NCBI GenBank assembly: GCA_949076555.1
Contig: CARUOB010000081.1
Coordinates: 1 to 9,139, forward strand
Origin: an uncultured Lachnospiraceae bacterium
Lineage (GTDB): Bacteria; Bacillota; Clostridia; Lachnospirales; Lachnospiraceae
DNA: 9,139 nt
Direction of reading: 5' to 3'
Shown in pieces: positions 4,620-9,139 of this stretch (its first letter is position 1; every line of letters starts with the position of its first letter). A model generated the notes under the pieces. It saw nothing but the letters and a program-made list of their open reading frames with translations, did no database searches and had not been told where the DNA came from. Position numbers and translations under genes: made by a program.

Positions 4620-6503
4620 TCACTTTTGCTTGTCTATCTCATCTCCCGCCCGGAAATACGCATAAATCTGCTTCCCGATATGTTCCGGAATCTCGGGCAC
4701 CTCGCAGAGCTTTTCAACCGATGCCTCCTTAATCTCATTGATGGAACCGAAGTGCCGCATCAACGCCTTTCTCCTCGTCGGACCTACGCCGGGAATCTCA
4801 TCGAGCGCCGATTTTACCTGTGCCTTAGAGCGCAGCGATCGATGGTACTCAATGGCAAAGCGGTGCGCCTCATCCTGAATCCTTGTCACCAGCTTGAACC
4901 CTTCCGAGCGCGTGTCTATGGGAATCTCCACATTCTGATAATACAGCCCCCTTGTGCGGTGGTTGTCGTCCTTCACCATACCGCAGACGGGAATATCCAA
5001 ATGCAGCTCGGAAAGCACCTGCAAAGCGATATTGACCTGCCCCTTGCCGCCGTCCATCAAAAGCAGATCCGGAAATTTGGTAAAACTTCCGAAGGTGTGC
5101 TCCACCTGCCTGCGGTCCAGCTCCTCTTTCTCCTCCATGCCGTGAACAAAACGTCTGGTCAGCACTTCCTTCATGCAGGCATAGTCATCCGGCCCCGACA
5201 CAGACTGGATGCGGAATTTGCGGTAATCGCTGCGCTTCGCCTTTCCCTTCTCGAAAACCACCATGGAGCCCACATTGGCGAAGCCGCTTATATTGGAAAT
5301 GTCAAAGGCTTCCATGCGGCTTACGTCCTCCAGATGAAGCAGCGCCGCAATCTCCTTCATGGCGCCGATCGTCCTTCCTTCCTCCCTGCGGATACGCTCC
5401 TTGTCCTGGCTTAAGATCAGTTTCGCGTTCTGCGCCGCAAGCTCCACCAGCTTTTCCTTCGCGCCCTTTTTCGGCACACGGATATAGACCCGGCCACCCT
5501 TTCTGGCGCTGAGCCATTTTTCCAGAATCTCCGTGTCCGCAATCTCCTCCTGCAGCATCAGCTCCTTCGGAATATAAGGCGTTCCCGCATAAAACTGTTT
5601 CACAAAATCAAGGAGAATCTGGGCGCTGTCACAGTCCTCCACATGAGTCATATAAAAATGATCCCTGCCGATCAGCTTGCCGTCGCGCACAAAAAACACC
5701 TGCACCACGGCATCATGCTCCTCAAGCGCCAGCGCGATGATATCTTTGTCTTCGCCGTTCGAATCTGTAATTTTCTGCTTCTGCGCCACGCTCTTTACGC
5801 TGTTGTACAAGTCCCGGTATCCCGCCGCCTCCTCAAACTCCATTTTTTCTGACGCTTCCGTCATTTTCTGTTCCAGTTCCCGGAGCATGGGTTTATAATT
5901 TCCGTTCAAAAAATCGAGCGCCTGATCGATTCTGGCCCGGTACTCCTCCTTGCTGATATAGCCCTGACAGGGAGCGGCGCACTGTTTGATATGATAGTTC
6001 AGGCAGGGGCGCTCCAACCCGATATCCCGGGGCAGTTTGCGGTTACAGGTCTTTAACTGATACAGCTTATTCATCAGGTCGATCGTGTCCTTCACCGCCG
6101 CCGCGCTCGTGTAAGGCCCAAAATATCTCGACTTATCCTTCTTCATTTCGCGGGAAATAAATATGCGCGGGTATTCCTCCCCCACCGTCACCTTGATATA
6201 AGGATACGTCTTGTCATCCTTTAACATCGTGTTGTATTTCGGACTGTATTCTTTAATCAGATTATTCTCAAGGACAAGCGCCTCAAGCTCCGAGTCCGTA
6301 ACGATATACTCAAACCGCGCGATCTGCTCCACCATCCGGTCAATCTGCGGCCCGCGGCCCACAATCTTGCGGAAGTAGGAGCGCACGCGGTTATGCAGGT
6401 TTATGGCCTTGCCCACGTAGATAATCGTATCGCTGTCGTCATGCATCAGATATACGCCCGGAGAATTGGGCAGCTTTTTCAGTTCCTCGTCGAAATCAAA
6501 CAT
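4620..6503 (-). CDS. uvrC: Excinuclease ABC subunit C (UvrC)
   Basis: UvrC cuts DNA on both sides of a lesion bound by UvrB during nucleotide excision repair. The 627-residue protein has all parts in order: a GIY-YIG nuclease domain (about 12-95; GVY at 16-18, YVG at 29-31, conserved Arg39, Glu79 in LEN) for the 3' cut; four Cys at 153, 167, 175 and 179 in the spacing of the UvrC iron-sulfur site; a UVR helical hairpin (about 204-238, with EKMEFEEAAGYRD) that contacts UvrB; an RNase H-like domain (about 395-560; AFDISN with Asp401, LLMDGGKGQ with Asp484, QDEAHRFA with His547) for the 5' cut; and a C-terminal helix-hairpin-helix pair (IPGVGPTRRKAL at 570-581). The ATG at 6503 has GAGGA seven bases upstream. 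Its own promoter at 6533-6561 separates it from ftsH. Confidence 0.98.
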   Translation of the reverse strand: MFDFDEELKKLPNSPGVYLMHDDSDTIIYVGKAINLHNRVRSYFRKIVGRGPQIDRMVEQIARFEYIVTDSELEALVLENNLIKEYSPKYNTMLKDDKTYPYIKVTVGEEYPRIFISREMKKDKSRYFGPYTSAAAVKDTIDLMNKLYQLKTCNRKLPRDIGLERPCLNYHIKQCAAPCQGYISKEEYRARIDQALDFLNGNYKPMLRELEQKMTEASEKMEFEEAAGYRDLYNSVKSVAQKQKITDSNGEDKDIIALALEEHDAVVQVFFVRDGKLIGRDHFYMTHVEDCDSAQILLDFVKQFYAGTPYIPKELMLQEEIADTEILEKWLSARKGGRVYIRVPKKGAKEKLVELAAQNAKLILSQDKERIRREEGRTIGAMKEIAALLHLEDVSRMEAFDISNISGFANVGSMVVFEKGKAKRSDYRKFRIQSVSGPDDYACMKEVLTRRFVHGMEEKEELDRRQVEHTFGSFTKFPDLLLMDGGKGQVNIALQVLSELHLDIPVCGMVKDDNHRTRGLYYQNVEIPIDTRSEGFKLVTRIQDEAHRFAIEYHRSLRSKAQVKSALDEIPGVGPTRRKALMRHFGSINEIKEASVEKLCEVPEIPEHIGKQIYAYFRAGDEIDKQK

Positions 6504-6532
6504 ACGCAGTTCCTCACCATTCTTCTCCCATT

Positions 6533-6561
6533 ATTGTACAGGAGGCGGATAAAGAAAACAA
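6533..6561 (-). promoter_or_regulatory. uvrC promoter
   Basis: TTGTTT (6556-6561) and TACAAT (6533-6538) on the minus strand are separated by exactly 17 bases, the ideal sigma-A spacing, and TACAAT matches the -10 consensus at five of six. Transcription would begin about 20-25 bases before the uvrC ATG. The -35 is made from the T-tract and the end of the stem of the preceding ftsH terminator. No SOS-type operator is evident in or around it. Confidence 0.65.
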
Positions 6562-6590
6562 GGCAAAGTCTTTCGCAGACTATGCCCTGT
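6551..6590 (-). terminator. Intrinsic terminator after ftsH
   Basis: Arms 6558-6565 (ACAAGGCA) and 6583-6590 (TGCCCTGT) pair over eight positions with one G-U wobble in RNA; after a single mismatch, 6567-6571 and 6577-6581 add five more pairs around a 5-base loop. The transcribed strand then runs TTGTTTTCTTT. It lies about 70 bp after the ftsH stop, and the strand and position fit ftsH termination. Confidence 0.85.
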
Positions 6591-6659
6591 CTTTATCTTA
6601 CGTTACTGTTCCCTCCGTGGCCAGCAACTATCTTACTATATACAGTTCGAAAAACCGCT

Positions 6660-8942
6660 CTATTTTTCGTCGGAAGTGTGCCCGGGACCCGGCGCTTGGG
6701 AAAACAGTCCCCGGGGGCCTGCTGACTGCATGTTCTGCGGCTGCGCGCCTTCCTGTACCGCGTTCTCATCCGCGGCCTGCGGCTGTCTCTGCATCGGCGC
6801 ACCGTTTGACAAGTCTGCGCCTGCTATCGGCGCTGCCTGAAAGTCCGCGCCCTGTGGCTGCTCTGCGCCTGCCATTGGCGGTGCCTGAAAATTTGCGCCG
6901 TCCTGCTGCGCCGGATTCGCCGTATGCTGCGGCTGCTCCTCCTTGTGCGGCGCCTTATCTTCCTTCGTTTCCTTGCTTTCTTCCTCCTCCGGCTCCGGAA
7001 TGCCCTTCTCCTTGCGGTAAATCTTCATAAACTCTTTGCCCGTGATGGTCTCTTTCTCGATCAGATGGGCCGCCAGCTTATCCATGATCTCCCGATTCTC
7101 TTTCAGAAGCTTTTTCGCCTTCTTATAACTCTCATGAAGCAGCTTCATCACCTCGGAGTCAATGTCCGCCGCCGTCACATCGGAGCAGGTCAAAGAAGCT
7201 CTGCCGTCCAGATATTGGCTTTCCACCGTGGCAAGACCCATCAGCCCGAATTTCTTGCTCATGCCAAACCGGGTGATCATATTTCTCGCAATGCTCGTCG
7301 CCTGCTCGATATCATTGGCCGCGCCCGTGGTAACCGTGTCGAATACAATCTCCTCCGCCGCGCGTCCGCCAAGCAGACTCACAAGCCTGTCGCGAAGCTC
7401 TGCCTCGGTGTCGAGATACTTTTCCTCCTCCGGCACATGCATGACATAGCCGAGCGCGCCCATGGTGCGGGGCACAATGGTAATCTTCTGCACCGGCTCC
7501 GAATTTTTCTGCAACGCGCTCAAAAGGGCATGACCCACCTCGTGATAGGATACGATCTTGCGCTCCTCTTTGCTCATCACGCGGTCTTTCTTTTCCTTGC
7601 CTACAAGCACCTGTTCCACCGCGTCAAAGAGGTCTTTCTGACTCACATACTCTCTGCCCAGCTTCACGGCATTGATCGCCGCCTCGTTAATCATATTCGC
7701 CAGATCCGAGCCGACCGCTCCCGAGGTCGCCAGCGCGATCTCATTTAAATCCACCGAATCGTCCATCAGCACATCCTTGGAATGTACCTTTAAAATCTCG
7801 ACGCGCCCCTTCAAATCCGGCTTATCTACAATGATACGCCTGTCGAAACGACCCGGACGAAGCAGCGCCTTATCCAGAATTTCCGGCCTGTTGGTGGCCG
7901 CCAGAATGATAATGCCCTTTTTCCCGTCGAAACCGTCCATCTCGGAGAGAAGCTGGTTGAGCGTCTGCTCCCGCTCCTCGTTGCCGCCGCCGTACTTGGA
8001 GTCACGGCTCCTGCCGATGGCATCGATCTCGTCGATAAACACGATACAGGGCGCGTTCTTCTCCGCCTCCTTAAAAAGATCACGCACTCTCGACGCGCCT
8101 ACGCCCACATACAGTTCAATAAAGTCTGAGCCGGACAGGGAAAAGAAAGGCACATGCGCCTCGCCCGCCACAGCCTTTGCCAAAAGCGTCTTGCCCGTGC
8201 CGGGAGGCCCCACAAGAAGCGCACCCTTGGGAAGTCTCGCGCCAATTTTGGAATATTTGCCCGGATTATGCAGGAAGTCTACCACTTCAACCAGAGACTC
8301 CTTCGCCTCGTCCTCTCCCGCCACATCCTGAAAGGTGATGCCCGTCTCCTTCTGTACATAAGCCTTTGCCGTGCTCTTGCCCACGCCCATAGGCCCGCCT
8401 TTGCCGCCCATGCGCCGGAATAAAAGACTCAGCAGTCCCCACATCAAAAGCACAGGGAGAATATAATACAAAAGCACCGTCATAATCACGCTGGAGCTGT
8501 CGGAGACTTCCTTCTTCATCTCCACATTATGCTTTAACAGCCGTTCCGCCAGCTTGTCATCATCCTCCATCTTACCTGTGTAATAGGTGCTCGCACCCAT
8601 ACCGTAAGCATAGAGGAACGCAGAATCCTTCTGTTCCGCTTTCGGATAGACCGTAATGCGGTCAGAACCCACCTGCACGCTTTTTACCTTTCCGTCCTCC
8701 ACCATCTTCACAAACTCATTGTAAGAGATTTCCTGATTGGTGGCTCCCGTCAGCATCTTCATAAAGACACTGACACAAAGCAGTGTGATCAGCGCCGCCA
8801 CCACCAGCATAATAAGGCTCTGCTTGCGCGGGTCACTGCCGCTTCCTCCGGGACCCCCGGTTCCGCCCGGCCCGCCGCCCTTTCCGGGACCGCCGGAACC
8901 CGGGCCGCCGCCGTTGTCATATTGATTTACGTTATCTGCCAT
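6660..8942 (-). CDS. ftsH: ATP-dependent zinc metalloprotease FtsH
   Basis: FtsH is a membrane-anchored hexameric protease that unfolds and degrades misfolded membrane proteins and selected soluble regulators. The 760-residue protein has two membrane segments (about 42-63 and 151-174) around an extracytoplasmic domain, then the AAA+ module: Walker A GPPGTGKT (245-252), pore loop YVGVGASRV (278-286), Walker B IVFIDEID (300-307) and the second region of homology ATNRPEILDKALLRPGRFDR (349-368). The protease has zinc motif HEVGH (467-471) and the likely third ligand Asp544 in AANDIEQAT. All catalytic parts are present. Unusual are a Gly/Pro-rich N-terminal cap (11-37) before the first membrane segment and a tail of about 110 residues rich in Gln, Ala, Pro and Glu after residue 648. 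The ATG at 8942 has GAGGA seven bases upstream. A strong terminator follows. Confidence 0.98.
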   Translation of the reverse strand: MADNVNQYDNGGGPGSGGPGKGGGPGGTGGPGGSGSDPRKQSLIMLVVAALITLLCVSVFMKMLTGATNQEISYNEFVKMVEDGKVKSVQVGSDRITVYPKAEQKDSAFLYAYGMGASTYYTGKMEDDDKLAERLLKHNVEMKKEVSDSSSVIMTVLLYYILPVLLMWGLLSLLFRRMGGKGGPMGVGKSTAKAYVQKETGITFQDVAGEDEAKESLVEVVDFLHNPGKYSKIGARLPKGALLVGPPGTGKTLLAKAVAGEAHVPFFSLSGSDFIELYVGVGASRVRDLFKEAEKNAPCIVFIDEIDAIGRSRDSKYGGGNEEREQTLNQLLSEMDGFDGKKGIIILAATNRPEILDKALLRPGRFDRRIIVDKPDLKGRVEILKVHSKDVLMDDSVDLNEIALATSGAVGSDLANMINEAAINAVKLGREYVSQKDLFDAVEQVLVGKEKKDRVMSKEERKIVSYHEVGHALLSALQKNSEPVQKITIVPRTMGALGYVMHVPEEEKYLDTEAELRDRLVSLLGGRAAEEIVFDTVTTGAANDIEQATSIARNMITRFGMSKKFGLMGLATVESQYLDGRASLTCSDVTAADIDSEVMKLLHESYKKAKKLLKENREIMDKLAAHLIEKETITGKEFMKIYRKEKGIPEPEEEESKETKEDKAPHKEEQPQHTANPAQQDGANFQAPPMAGAEQPQGADFQAAPIAGADLSNGAPMQRQPQAADENAVQEGAQPQNMQSAGPRGLFSQAPGPGHTSDEK
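6804..6899 (-). repeat. Two 48-bp imperfect tandem repeats in the ftsH tail
   Basis: Residues 682-697 (GANFQAPPMAGAEQPQ) and 698-713 (GADFQAAPIAGADLSN) of FtsH are adjacent 16-residue units, followed by a partial third unit starting GAP. They are encoded by two adjacent 48-bp segments with clear DNA similarity. This suggests internal duplication within a disordered tail. Confidence 0.75.
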
Positions 8943-9139
8943 GAGGCATCCTCACTTTCATCTTTTTCCGTTTCTCTACTAATATATAACGTGCACGCTC
9001 GAAAAGCCTCCGGCCCTTCTCGCTAACAGGCTTCGTCCTATGCATCCATTCAGATAAGCGTCTCGGCAAGCTCCCCTTCACTTATCTTCCGTCTGCGCAC
9101 TGCCCATTGCCTCACCTAAGATTATATGCCAGTAAAAAT
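8943..9139 (-). promoter_or_regulatory. ftsH leader region with TATAAT box at the window edge
   Basis: These 197 bases hold no clear gene. On the minus strand a perfect TATAAT lies at 9121-9126; the matching -35 would fall outside the window (about 9144-9149), so the promoter is only half seen. The leader of about 170 bases that follows has two inverted repeats: GATAAG(C/T)G-type arms at 9053-9060 and 9079-9086 (eight pairs with one wobble) and AAGCCT/AGGCTT at 9004-9009 and 9028-9033, followed by TTTTCG. The second could be a weak terminator or attenuator. A second AT-rich patch, TTATATATTAG near 8980, has no convincing -35. A GTGAGGA ribosome site serves ftsH. Confidence 0.4.

Noticed and set aside
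4578..5414. 278-codon plus-strand frame opposite uvrC
   Set aside because: Composition is His/Leu/Arg-rich without any family motif and it lies opposite a fully conserved uvrC; it is a GC-driven antisense shadow.
6924..7748. 274-codon plus-strand frame opposite ftsH
   Set aside because: Lies opposite conserved AAA+ and protease parts, shows no recognisable motif, and is of the same shadow type.
9074..9103. Nine-codon frame MGSAQTEDK in the ftsH leader
   Set aside because: Too short to separate from chance although a GGTGAGG precedes it; no conserved feature supports it.
1..9139. tRNA, rRNA, CRISPR array, transposase, phage genes or toxin-antitoxin pair
   Set aside because: No sequence with these properties was seen on either strand; all gaps are below 225 bp and are described above.

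Overview
The window looks like chromosomal DNA from a Gram-positive Clostridia, most likely a Lachnospiraceae relative. Every confident gene lies on the minus strand, so transcription runs from high to low coordinates. The protein sequences and the gene order uvrC-hprK-ROK glucokinase-murB-rapZ-whiA fit that group, but the family assignment is my inference from protein character and synteny; no rRNA or other marker is present. No mobile genes, tRNA, rRNA or CRISPR array are visible.

In transcription order the window holds: a leader with a TATAAT box at the right edge; ftsH (membrane AAA+ zinc protease, with a Gly/Pro-rich N-terminal cap and a long Gln/Ala/Pro-rich tail); a clear intrinsic terminator whose T-tract overlaps the -35 of a promoter for uvrC; uvrC (nucleotide excision repair nuclease); a short AT-rich hairpin, a probable promoter and a possible 23-codon small ORF; hprK (HPr kinase/phosphorylase); glcK (ROK glucokinase, 22 bp downstream of hprK); a 222-bp gap with a repeat element; murB (peptidoglycan precursor reductase, with an apparent TTG start); a 187-bp gap holding a second copy of the repeat; rapZ (nucleotide-binding regulator); and the first 104 codons of whiA, which runs off the left edge.

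The block from hprK to whiA combines sensing of carbon status (HprK), entry of glucose into glycolysis (GlcK), cell-wall precursor synthesis (MurB) and growth or division regulation (RapZ, WhiA). FtsH and uvrC appear to be separately promoted. The genes are ordinary housekeeping genes. The most unusual content is in the gaps: two copies of a degenerate, hairpin-bearing interspersed element (1259-1383 and 2404-2513) with conserved blocks, a variable number of TTC-loop hairpins and a preserved reading frame, plus the small ORF before hprK. Within genes, the notable oddities are an Arg in the last position of the RapZ P-loop and the low-complexity ends of FtsH. No gap exceeds 225 bp.
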